Shown here in pieces: positions 16,393 to 24,476 of a stretch of 64,000 nucleotides of DNA (within the stretch, counting starts at the first letter, position 1; every line of letters starts with the position of its first letter). Source of the stretch: Actinokineospora fastidiosa (GTDB lineage Bacteria; Actinomycetota; Actinomycetes; Mycobacteriales; Pseudonocardiaceae); the NCBI RefSeq assembly GCF_014648415.1, contig NZ_BMRB01000004.1:372001-436000 (forward strand), read 5' to 3'. The translations under genes and the position numbers were made by a program. A model generated the notes under the pieces. The model saw only the letters and a program-made list of their open reading frames with translations, was not told where the DNA came from and searched no databases.

Positions 16393-17541
16393 ATGCACAC
16401 GACCGACCCCCGAAGCCGCGTCGACGCGGGAGCCACCCTCGGCATCGAGGAGGAGTTCCTGCTGGTCGACCCGCGCACCGCAGAACCGGTCGATTGCGGC
16501 CCCGCCGTCATCGACCAGTGCCACGGTTACGGGCCGTGGACGCCGCAGTACGAGTACGCCCGCAGCCAGGTGGAGGTGGCCACCGGCGTCTGCCACACCG
16601 CGGCGGCGGCCGCCGCCCAGCTCACCGACGCCCGCGCCCGGCTCGCCGAGCGGGCCCGTGCCCACGGCGCGCTGCTCATCGCGACCGGGGCGCCCATCGT
16701 CGCGTCCCGCCCCATCACCCTGACCAGCGGTGACCGGTACGCGCGCATCGCCACGCACTACGGCGGCATGTTCTCCGACTACCAGTGCTGCGGCCTGCAC
16801 GTGCACGTCGGCGTGCCCGACCGGGACGCGGCCGCCGCCCTGCTCAACTACGTCACGCCCTGGCTGCCGACCCTGCTGGCGCTGTCGGCCAACTCGCCCC
16901 TGCGCCAGGGCAGGGACGCCGACTACGCCAGCCTGCGCGCGCTGGCCCAGGCCGCCTTCCCGGCCGCGGGCCCGCCGCCGTGGGTCGAATCGGCCGCCGA
17001 CCACGACCGCCACATCGCCCGGCTCGTCGACTGCGGCGCGTTCACCGACGACCGCATCACCTTCTGGCTGGCCCGGCTCTCACCGCACCTGCCGACCATC
17101 GAGATCCGGGTCGCCGACAGCGTGCCGACGCCCGCCGACGCGATGCTGCTGGCCGCCCTGTGCCGGGCCATCGTCGTCACCGCGGCCTCCGACCTCGCCG
17201 CGGGCATCCCCGCCCCGCGCCCCGACCGCGACACGATGGCCGCCGCCCTGTGGAGCGCGGCCCGCCACGGGATGCGCGGCGCCGCGGTCGACCCGGTCAC
17301 CCGGCGGCGCACCAGCGCCCGCCGCCGCCTCGCCGCCCTGCTCAACTGGGTGCGGCCCGCGCTGGCCGAGTTCGGCGAGCTGAGCATGGTCACCTCCACG
17401 CTCGCCGAGCTCTCCCGCCGCGGCACCGGCGCCGAGCTGCAACGCGTCGCCGCGCCCGGGGGGCCCGCCGCGGTCGCGGCCATGCTCGCCGCGCAGACGA
17501 CGGGATTGACCCCGGTCGAAGCGGGATACACCCCGGTATGA
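16393..17541 (+). CDS. glutamate-cysteine ligase-like carboxylate-amine ligase (YbdK family)
   Basis: 382 residues, the usual length of the GCS2/YbdK group. Family landmarks are LGIEEEFLLVD at the N-terminus, CGLHVHVGVPD near residue 140 (metal and glutamate site) and the C-terminal half with IEIRVADSVPT. These ATP-grasp-related enzymes form gamma-glutamyl amides with weak cysteine ligase activity; the physiological partner varies. ATG 16393 was preferred over ATG 16354 because of its ggagc ribosome site and the family's usual N-terminus. Its stop overlaps the UdgX start (ATGA), so the two are translationally coupled, perhaps linking thiol or stress chemistry to DNA repair. Confidence 0.85.
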   Translation: MHTTDPRSRVDAGATLGIEEEFLLVDPRTAEPVDCGPAVIDQCHGYGPWTPQYEYARSQVEVATGVCHTAAAAAAQLTDARARLAERARAHGALLIATGAPIVASRPITLTSGDRYARIATHYGGMFSDYQCCGLHVHVGVPDRDAAAALLNYVTPWLPTLLALSANSPLRQGRDADYASLRALAQAAFPAAGPPPWVESAADHDRHIARLVDCGAFTDDRITFWLARLSPHLPTIEIRVADSVPTPADAMLLAALCRAIVVTAASDLAAGIPAPRPDRDTMAAALWSAARHGMRGAAVDPVTRRRTSARRRLAALLNWVRPALAEFGELSMVTSTLAELSRRGTGAELQRVAAPGGPAAVAAMLAAQTTGLTPVEAGYTPV

Positions 17542-18155
17542 GCGCCGAGCCGTACGTCCCCGACCGGGGGACGCTGGACGACCTGCGCGCCGCGGTCCAC
17601 ACCTGCCGCGGCTGTGACCTCTACCGCGACGCCACCCAGGCGGTGTTCGGCGCCGGGCCGGACACCGCCCGGCTGGTCCTGGTCGGCGAGCAGCCCGGCG
17701 ACCGCGAGGACGTCGAGGGCGAGCCGTTCGTCGGCCCCGCGGGCCGCATCCTCGACAAGGCGCTCGCCGAGGCGGGCATCGCCAGGGACGAGGTGTACCT
17801 GACCAACGCGGTGAAGCACTTCAAGTTCCAGCGCTCCGAACGGGGCAAGACCCGCATCCACAAGACCCCCGGCCGCACCGAGGTGGTCGCCTGCGCGCCC
17901 TGGCTGGCCGCCGAGATCACCCGCGTCGACCCCGAACTCGTGGTCTGCCTCGGCGCGACCGCCGCCAAGGCCCTGCACGGCCCGAAGTTCCGCATCACGA
18001 CCGACCGGGGCCGCGTCCTCCCCGCTCCCGACGGCCCCTTCGCCGGCCGCGACGTCCTCGCCACCACCCACCCCTCCGCCGTCCTGCGCGCCCGCGACGA
18101 CCGCGACGAGGTCTACGCCGGACTGGTCGCCGACCTGCGGGTGGCCGCCGCCTAG
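17538..18155 (+). CDS. udgX: UdgX-type uracil-DNA glycosylase with Fe-S cluster
   Basis: 205 residues. Motif A is LVGEQPGDREDVEG and motif B is THPSAVLR, as in family 4 uracil-DNA glycosylases; Cys pairs in CRGCDLY and VVACAPW fit the 4Fe-4S cluster. The surface loop specific to UdgX is present: KTRIH, with its His at residue 108 followed by KTP. In mycobacterial UdgX (KRRIH, His109) this His bonds covalently to the abasic sugar after uracil excision. The second loop residue is Thr instead of Arg. It starts in an ATGA overlap with the upstream ligase. Confidence 0.88.
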   Translation: MSAEPYVPDRGTLDDLRAAVHTCRGCDLYRDATQAVFGAGPDTARLVLVGEQPGDREDVEGEPFVGPAGRILDKALAEAGIARDEVYLTNAVKHFKFQRSERGKTRIHKTPGRTEVVACAPWLAAEITRVDPELVVCLGATAAKALHGPKFRITTDRGRVLPAPDGPFAGRDVLATTHPSAVLRARDDRDEVYAGLVADLRVAAA

Positions 18156-18159
18156 TCCG

Positions 18160-18981
18160 TCAGGGCGTGCGCCAGTCGTCGTTCTGGAGGGCGCCGCTGG
18201 CCTGCGGGCCCATGAGCAGCATGCCGCCGTCGACGACGTAGGAGGCGCCGGTGACGTAGCCAGCGGCCGGGGTGGCCAGGAAGGCGATCACGGAGGCCAC
18301 CTCGTGCGCGTGGCCCGGCCTGCCCAGCGGGTAGCCGGGGCGGGGCTGCTCGCGCGGGTCGGCGTCCTCCTGGCCCGTCATCGGCGTGGAGATCTCGCCG
18401 GGGGCCACCGAGTTCACCGTGATGCCGTACGGCGCCAGCTCCAGGGCGAGCGTCTTGGTCAGCATGCCCAGCCCGGCCTTGGCCACGCAGTACGGCCCCG
18501 CGCCCACCCGGGGCGCGTGCTCGTGCACGCTGGTCACGTTGATGATCCGGCCGCCCCGGCCCGCGGCGACCATGTGCCGGGCGGCCCGCTGCGCGCAGAG
18601 GAACGCGCCGTGGAGGTCGACGTCGAGCACCGCGCGCCAGTCGTCGAAGTCCAGGTCGAGCAGGGGCGTCGACGAGCCCGTCCCGGAGGCGTTGACCAGC
18701 ACGTCCAGCCCGCCGAGCGCCTCGGCGGCCGCGTCGACGGCGCTGGCCGCCGTGGGCAGGTCGGTCAGGTCCATCCGGGTGACGAAGGCCGACACCCCGG
18801 CGGCCTCGACCTCGCGGGCGGTCGCCTCCGCGCCCTCCCGGTCGGTGTGCCAGGTGATGCCGACGTCGACGCCCCCGCCCGCGAGGGCGACGGCGGTGGC
18901 CCGGCCGATCCCGGAGTCGGCGCCGGTCACCAGCGCGCGCAGCGGCGCGCCGCGGCGGTCCTCCGGCAGCGGGGCTGCCAT
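18160..18981 (-). CDS. short-chain dehydrogenase/reductase
   Basis: 273-residue classical SDR. NAD(P) site VTGADSGIGRA, structural LVNASGTG, catalytic Ser in INVTSVHEH, YxxxK as YCVAKAG, and PGEISTPMTG after the active site. It reduces or oxidises a carbonyl or alcohol in the cytosol; the family includes 3-oxoacyl-ACP reductases and glucose dehydrogenases, and its substrate is unknown. It follows the Ppx/GppA gene by 12 bases on the same strand, so they form an operon, and it converges on udgX with only 4 bases between stops. Confidence 0.9.
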   Translation of the reverse strand: MAAPLPEDRRGAPLRALVTGADSGIGRATAVALAGGGVDVGITWHTDREGAEATAREVEAAGVSAFVTRMDLTDLPTAASAVDAAAEALGGLDVLVNASGTGSSTPLLDLDFDDWRAVLDVDLHGAFLCAQRAARHMVAAGRGGRIINVTSVHEHAPRVGAGPYCVAKAGLGMLTKTLALELAPYGITVNSVAPGEISTPMTGQEDADPREQPRPGYPLGRPGHAHEVASVIAFLATPAAGYVTGASYVVDGGMLLMGPQASGALQNDDWRTP

Positions 18982-18993
18982 GGCGGTCTCCTC

Positions 18994-19926
18994 TCAGCGC
19001 AGCCGCAGCGGGTCGAGCGGCAGCGGCTCGTCACCTTCCCGGTGGTGCAGGAGGATGCCCTCGCGCAGCGTCAGCGGGCACAGCTCCACTTCGGACACGT
19101 CGAGGGTGCGCATCATGCTCCTGGCCACGATCGCGCCCGCCAGGACGTACGGGGCGCGGGCGGCGGAGATGCCGCGCAGCCGGGCCCGCCGCGACGAGGG
19201 CATGTCGGCAAGCCGGGGGATCCACTTGTCCAAATCGGACAGCGTGAGGACGCGGCGGGCGTCGGCGCCCGCCCCCAGCGGCGGCGCGCCCGCGAGCCTG
19301 CCGAGCTGCTGCAGGATCCGGGAGGCGGCCACGGCGCGGTCGAAGTCCGGGTCGCCCACGACGTCGTCGAGCGAGCGCCGCACGTGCCGCTTGAGCCTGC
19401 GCAGGTCCTTCTCCGTCGGCGGGTCCTTGTGCAGGAACGCCCTGGTCAGGGTGCCAGCGCCCAGCGGGAGCGACAGGGCGGCGTCGGGCACGGTGTCCTC
19501 GCCGTAGACGATCTCGCTGGTGCCCCCGCCGATGTCCAGCAGCAGCATCCGCCCGGACCCGCCCGCCCAGTGCCGCGCGGCGTGGTAGGTCAGCCAGCCC
19601 TCCTGCGGCCCGGTGAGGAACTGCGGCCGCAGCCCCACCGAGCGGTACACCGCCTCCACGACCTCGTCGCGGTTGGCCGCGTCCCGCACGCACGACGTGG
19701 CGAAGCAGAACAGCTCCCGCACGCGCAGCTCGCGCGCCGCGCTCACCGTCGCCCGGGCGGCCCGCACGACCCGCCGCACGCCGCGCTTGGTCAGCACGCC
19801 GTCCGGTCGGATCTCCCGGCCCAGCCGCGTGGGGTACTTGTACGCGGCGGTCAGCGGACCGTCGTCGGCCAGTTGCAGGCACGCCGAAACCGAGCCGATG
19901 TCGATGACGCCAACGCGGCCGCTCAC
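18994..19926 (-). CDS. Ppx/GppA-family phosphatase
   Basis: About 310 residues of the ASKHA fold. The first phosphate loop is VIDIGSVSACLQL and the second is LLDIGGGTSEIVYG; a C-terminal helical part contains YVLAGAIVARSMM. The family hydrolyses polyphosphate or pppGpp. GTG 19926 was chosen because it follows a strong aggaggagggag site; an in-frame ATG at 19962 lacks one. Actinomycetes usually encode two such proteins, and this one (Ser-Val in place of the common Thr-Asn after the first Gly) resembles the less active type. First gene of an operon with the SDR. Confidence 0.85.
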   Translation of the reverse strand: MSGRVGVIDIGSVSACLQLADDGPLTAAYKYPTRLGREIRPDGVLTKRGVRRVVRAARATVSAARELRVRELFCFATSCVRDAANRDEVVEAVYRSVGLRPQFLTGPQEGWLTYHAARHWAGGSGRMLLLDIGGGTSEIVYGEDTVPDAALSLPLGAGTLTRAFLHKDPPTEKDLRRLKRHVRRSLDDVVGDPDFDRAVAASRILQQLGRLAGAPPLGAGADARRVLTLSDLDKWIPRLADMPSSRRARLRGISAARAPYVLAGAIVARSMMRTLDVSEVELCPLTLREGILLHHREGDEPLPLDPLRLR

Positions 19927-20034
19927 CCGGGAACTCCCTCCTCCTAGGGGAGCCACAATCATTCCCGGTTATTACCCTGACCGGAACGACCCAAACGCGT
20001 GGTTCTCGTCCCACCGGCCGATCCGAAGTGGAAG

Positions 20035-20775
20035 TCAGCCCGCCGTCATGCGGATCCCCTTGGCCCCGTTGGACAAGGTCATGGTTTGTCCGTCCGTGCT
20101 CACTTCGGCCTTGCCGTCCATGACCGCGACGATGGCGTCCTCCACGGCCATGACCTCCGGCGCGCACGCCATCCGGGTGAGGACGGGCGGCTCGAACACG
20201 ATCGCGTTCCCGGTCATCCGGTAGGTCGCCCCACCGGTGTTGCAGCCGGTGTCGACGGCCACCCGGTCCGCGCTGAACGTCAGCGTCGCCCGCGTGGGCA
20301 CCGACGAGGCGACCTCGCCCTCGACGAGGGTGTCCACGACCCAGGTCGTGCCCAGCAGCGGCGGGACGGTCTCCCTGGCCATGACCAGCTCGGTGTCGTT
20401 CGCGGTGAGCACCAGCCGTTCGCCGTCCATCCGCCAGGCGGGCGACGCGGTCAGCAGGCCCGCCAGCCACTCGTCCTGCGCGTGCCGGGCCGGGTCGCAG
20501 CCCATCTCGGTGACGGACAGGTCCCGCACCACGACCTTGCCGCCGCCGGTCTCGACGGGCCCGCTCATCGTGTTGCAGCCCGCGCTCGCCAGCAGCCTGC
20601 CGTCGTCGGTGAACTCGACGCGCACCCGCGTGCCCTCGACCAATTCGTGCCCCGACTGACTGACGTAGACGCCGGTAGGGCCTGCCGCGCCCGGTCCGAC
20701 GCCCACGGGAGTGCTGCCCTCCCCGCACGCGGTCATGGCCACCAGCAGCACCAGTACGCCGACAAGAGTCTTCAT
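20035..20775 (-). CDS. lipoprotein with two META/HslJ domains
   Basis: 246 residues. A lipoprotein signal ends in VAMTAC (Cys17), so it should be anchored to the outer face of the membrane. Two homologous META-type domains follow, each with the hallmark GCNT: ASAGCNTMSG (about residue 65) and DTGCNTGGATY (about 180), and each with a later Cys (MGCD, MACA) that could pair with it. HslJ proteins are linked to heat and antibiotic tolerance in enteric bacteria; the role in actinomycetes is not settled. A clear single gene, divergent from the ThuA-type gene. Confidence 0.85.
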   Translation of the reverse strand: MKTLVGVLVLLVAMTACGEGSTPVGVGPGAAGPTGVYVSQSGHELVEGTRVRVEFTDDGRLLASAGCNTMSGPVETGGGKVVVRDLSVTEMGCDPARHAQDEWLAGLLTASPAWRMDGERLVLTANDTELVMARETVPPLLGTTWVVDTLVEGEVASSVPTRATLTFSADRVAVDTGCNTGGATYRMTGNAIVFEPPVLTRMACAPEVMAVEDAIVAVMDGKAEVSTDGQTMTLSNGAKGIRMTAG

Positions 20776-20966
20776 GCACCCAGGACGGAAGCGGCCGCCC
20801 CCCGGGTTGCCCGGCGTCTGTCACCCGATGGTGTGGGAACAGGCGGGGCGGGAGCGCTCTTCCCTCAGGTGAATCCTTTCAGTAACATCAGGTTCTCCTG
20901 AGTTCACCCAGCACGCATGGCGTGATCGGCGCACGCCTGTCGTCCCCCGACAGGAAGGCTCCGAGC

Positions 20967-23900
20967 GTGAAACGCAGGATCGCTGTCGCATGCGCTGTCG
21001 CGGCCACAGCCCTCGCCGTCACCCCACCCGCCCACGCCGCCCCCGACTTCACCGTGCTCGTCTTCAGCAAGACGGCGGGCTTCCGGCACGACTCCATCCC
21101 GGCCGGTATCTCCACCATCCAGCAGTTAGGGCAGCAGAACAACTTCACCGTCGAGACGACGGAGGACGCCGCCCAGTTCACCGACACCAACCTCGCCCGG
21201 TTCGACGCCGTCGTCTGGCTCTCGACCACCGGCGACGTCCTCAACAGCAGCCAGCAGGCCGCCTTCGAGCGCTACATCCGCGCGGGCGGCGGCTACGCGG
21301 GCGTGCACGCCGCGTCCGACACCGAGTACGACTGGCCCTGGTACGGCGACCTCGTCGGCTCCTACTTCGCCAGCCACCCCGCCCCGCAGCAGGCGACCGT
21401 CGACGTCCATGACCGTCAGCACGCCTCCACCGCGCACCTTCCGGCGCAGTGGAGCCGGTTCGACGAGTGGTACAACTACCGCGACAACCCGCGCGGGCGC
21501 GTGCACGTCCTCGCGACGCTGAACGAGAGCACCTACTCCGGCGGCACCATGGGCGCCGACCACCCCATCGCCTGGTGCCACGGCTTCGACGGCGGCCGCT
21601 CCTGGTACACCGGCGGCGGCCACACCCGGGAGAGCTTCGCCGAACCCCTCTTCCGCGATCACCTGCTCGGCGGCATCCGCTACGCCGCGCAGGGCACCGG
21701 CGGCTGCGGGGCCGCGCCGAGGTTCACCCAGGTCACGCTCGCCAAGGGCGTCGCAGAGACCGGCGAGCCGATGGGCATGACCGTCCTGCCCAACCGCGGT
21801 GTCCTGCACACCTCGCGCGACGGCACGGTCCGCTACACCGACGTCAACGGCAATACCAAGGTGGCGCTCACCCTCCCCGTCTACACCCACGACGAGGAGG
21901 GCCTGCAAAGCATCAAGGCGGACCCGGGCTTCGCCACCAACCGCTGGGTCTACCTCTACTACGCCCCGCCCCTGTCCACCCCGCCCGGCGACGCCCCGGC
22001 GACCGGCACGCCCGCCGACTTCGCCCGGTTCGCGGGGGTCAACCGCCTGGCCCGCTTCACCGTGCGCGCCGACCACACGATCGACCCGGCGTCGGCGGTC
22101 ACCGTCCTGGAGGTGCCGACCAGCCGCGGCCTGTGCTGCCACGTCGGCGGCGACATCGACTTCGACGCGGCTGGCAACCTGTATCTGTCCACAGGGGACG
22201 ACACGAACCCGTTCGACTCCGGCGGCTACACCCCCATCGATGAGCGCGCGGGCCGCAACCCGGCCTACGACGCCCAGCGCACCTCGGCCAACAGCAACGA
22301 CCTGCGCGGCAAGATCCTGCGCGTGCGACCGTCGGCGGGCGGCGGCTACACGATCCCGGCGGGCAACATGTTCGCCCCGGGCACCGCGAACACCCGGCCC
22401 GAGATCTACGCGATGGGCTTCCGCAACCCGTTCCGCATGAGCGTGGACAAGGCGACCGGCGTCGTCTACGTCGGCGACTACGGTCCCGACGCGGGCACCG
22501 CCGACCCCGGCCGCGGCCCGGCTGGCCAGGTCGAGTTCAGCCGGATCACCGGGCCCGGCTTCCACGGCTGGCCCTACTGCTCCAGCTTCAACGACCCCTA
22601 TGTCGACTACACCTTCCCGTCGGGCCCCTCGGGCGCGGCGTTCGACTGCGCGGGCGGCCCGGTCAACGACTCGCCCAACAACACCGGCATCCGCAGGCTG
22701 CCGCCCGCCCAGCGCGGCTGGCTGCCCTACACCGGGTCCACCCCGCCGGAGCTCGGCGGCGGCTCGCTGTCGCCGATGGCGGGCCCGGTCTACCGCTACG
22801 ACCCGGCCCTGAACTCCAGCGTGAAGTTCCCGGCGTCCTACGACGGGCTGTTCTTCGCGGGCGAGTTCGGCAGGCGCTGGATCAAGACCGTCGGCACCGG
22901 GACCACGCCCGGCCCGATCGCGGCGTTCCCGTGGACGGGCACGCAGGTCATGGACATGGAGTTCGGGCCGGACGGCGCGCTCTACGTCCTCGACTACGGC
23001 ACCGGCTGGTTCGGCGGCGACGCCAACTCCGCCGTCTACCGCATCGAGCACACCACCGCGGCGGGCCGTCCGCCGGTCGCGCAGGCCGCGGGCACGCCGA
23101 CCTCGGGCCGCGTGCCGCTGACGGTGGCGTTCAGCTCGGCGGGCAGCGGCGACCCCGACGGCGACCCGATCAGCTACGCCTGGGACTTCACCACAGACGG
23201 CACGGTCGACTCGACCGCGCCCAACCCGTCCCACACCTACACCGCCAACGGGTCCTTCACCGCCACGCTGACCGTCAGCGACGGCACCAGGACGGCGTCG
23301 GCGAGCGTGCCGATCTCGGTGGGCAACAGCGCGCCGACCATCCGGATCGAGCTGCCCGCGAACGGGCAGACCTTCGCCTTCGGCGACGAGGTCTCGTTCC
23401 GGGTGGTGGTCGCCGACGCCGAGGACCCGGCCGTCGACTGCTCCCGGGTGAAGGTCGACTACATCCTCGGCCACGACACCCACGGCCACCCGATCACCAG
23501 CGCCACCGGCTGCTCGGGCGTGCTGCGGACGACGGCGGACGGTGAACACGACGTCAGCGCGAACATCTTCGGCGTCGTGAACGCCGAGTACGCCGACAGC
23601 GGCAGCCCGCCGCTGACCGCGCGGGCCACCGCGATCCTGCAGCCGCGCACCCGCCAGGCCGAGCACTTCGGCGCGCAGAACGGCATCACGGTGGTGGACA
23701 AGGCCGCCGCGGTCGGCGGCCGCGCGCTGGGCTACATCGACAACGGCGACTGGGTGTCGTTCACCCCGTACTCCCTGGCGGGCGTCACGTCCTTCACCGC
23801 GCGGGTCGCCTCGGCGGGCGCGGGCGGGACGCTGTCCCTGCGCACCGGGTCGCCGACGGGCCCGCTGCTGGGCTCCGTCGCGGTCGCGCCGACCGGCGGC

Positions 23901-24422
23901 TGGGAGAACTTCGTGACCGTCTCCGGCTCACTCACCCCGCCCGCCGGGACGCACACCCTGTACCTGGTGTTCACCGGGGGCGCGGGCAGCCTGTTCGACG
24001 TCGACGAGTTCGCCTTCGGGCAGGCGTCGCCGCCGTCGGAGGACGTCGCCCGGAACCGGCCCGCCACGGCGTCGAGCGTGGAGTCGGCGGCCTACCCGGC
24101 GTCGGCCGCGGTGGACGGCGACCCCGGCACCCGCTGGTCGAGCCAGTTCGCCGACCCGCAGTGGATCCAGGTCGACCTCGGCGCCACCGGCCCGGTGAGC
24201 CGGGTCAAGCTGACCTGGGAGACCGCGTACGGCTCCGGCTACCAGGTGCAGATGTCGACCGACGGCGCCACGTGGACGACCGTCCGCACGGTGACCGGGG
24301 GAGACGGCGGCGTCGACGACCTGACCGGCCTCGCCGCCTCCGGGCGCTACGTGCGCGTCCACGGCACGGCCCGGGCCACCGGCTGGGGCTACTCGCTCTG
24401 GTCGTTCGAGGTCTACCGCTAA
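20967..24422 (+). CDS. secreted ThuA / sugar dehydrogenase / PKD / CBM / discoidin protein
   Basis: 1151 residues from GTG 20967, which follows an aggaaggct site and starts a signal peptide cleaved after AHA. Order: ThuA-like domain (about 30-250, VLVFSKTAGFRHDSI); PQQ-dependent glucose/sorbosone dehydrogenase-type beta-propeller (about 255-700, with CCHVGGDIDFD and GFRNPFRM); PKD domain (about 705-790, DPDGDPISYAWDF); a region ending in a CBM6-like module (about 905-1015, AEHFGAQNGI and DVDEFAFG); and an F5/8 discoidin domain (about 1030-1151). ThuA and sugar dehydrogenases act on disaccharides and oxidised sugars, so this is probably an extracellular polysaccharide- or sugar-oxidising protein. 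No neighbouring partner gene. Confidence 0.88.
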   Translation: MKRRIAVACAVAATALAVTPPAHAAPDFTVLVFSKTAGFRHDSIPAGISTIQQLGQQNNFTVETTEDAAQFTDTNLARFDAVVWLSTTGDVLNSSQQAAFERYIRAGGGYAGVHAASDTEYDWPWYGDLVGSYFASHPAPQQATVDVHDRQHASTAHLPAQWSRFDEWYNYRDNPRGRVHVLATLNESTYSGGTMGADHPIAWCHGFDGGRSWYTGGGHTRESFAEPLFRDHLLGGIRYAAQGTGGCGAAPRFTQVTLAKGVAETGEPMGMTVLPNRGVLHTSRDGTVRYTDVNGNTKVALTLPVYTHDEEGLQSIKADPGFATNRWVYLYYAPPLSTPPGDAPATGTPADFARFAGVNRLARFTVRADHTIDPASAVTVLEVPTSRGLCCHVGGDIDFDAAGNLYLSTGDDTNPFDSGGYTPIDERAGRNPAYDAQRTSANSNDLRGKILRVRPSAGGGYTIPAGNMFAPGTANTRPEIYAMGFRNPFRMSVDKATGVVYVGDYGPDAGTADPGRGPAGQVEFSRITGPGFHGWPYCSSFNDPYVDYTFPSGPSGAAFDCAGGPVNDSPNNTGIRRLPPAQRGWLPYTGSTPPELGGGSLSPMAGPVYRYDPALNSSVKFPASYDGLFFAGEFGRRWIKTVGTGTTPGPIAAFPWTGTQVMDMEFGPDGALYVLDYGTGWFGGDANSAVYRIEHTTAAGRPPVAQAAGTPTSGRVPLTVAFSSAGSGDPDGDPISYAWDFTTDGTVDSTAPNPSHTYTANGSFTATLTVSDGTRTASASVPISVGNSAPTIRIELPANGQTFAFGDEVSFRVVVADAEDPAVDCSRVKVDYILGHDTHGHPITSATGCSGVLRTTADGEHDVSANIFGVVNAEYADSGSPPLTARATAILQPRTRQAEHFGAQNGITVVDKAAAVGGRALGYIDNGDWVSFTPYSLAGVTSFTARVASAGAGGTLSLRTGSPTGPLLGSVAVAPTGGWENFVTVSGSLTPPAGTHTLYLVFTGGAGSLFDVDEFAFGQASPPSEDVARNRPATASSVESAAYPASAAVDGDPGTRWSSQFADPQWIQVDLGATGPVSRVKLTWETAYGSGYQVQMSTDGATWTTVRTVTGGDGGVDDLTGLAASGRYVRVHGTARATGWGYSLWSFEVYR

Positions 24423-24427
24423 CGGCC

Positions 24428-24460
24428 GCCTGCCCGGCGGGGACGACCCGCCGGGCAGGC
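24428..24460 (+). terminator. strong hairpin between convergent genes
   Basis: Perfect 14-base arms gcctgcccggcggg (24428-24441) and cccgccgggcaggc (24447-24460) with a 5-base loop, starting 6 bases after the ThuA-type stop and just before the stop of the opposing subtilase. Probably serves both strands. Confidence 0.8.
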
Positions 24461-24476
24461 TCTCCGCGTTACCCGA

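Noticed and set aside
21126-23666. 846-codon antisense frame in the ThuA-type gene
   Set aside because: It mirrors the high third-position GC of the real gene, giving a Val/Arg/Ala/Gly-rich peptide without domains.
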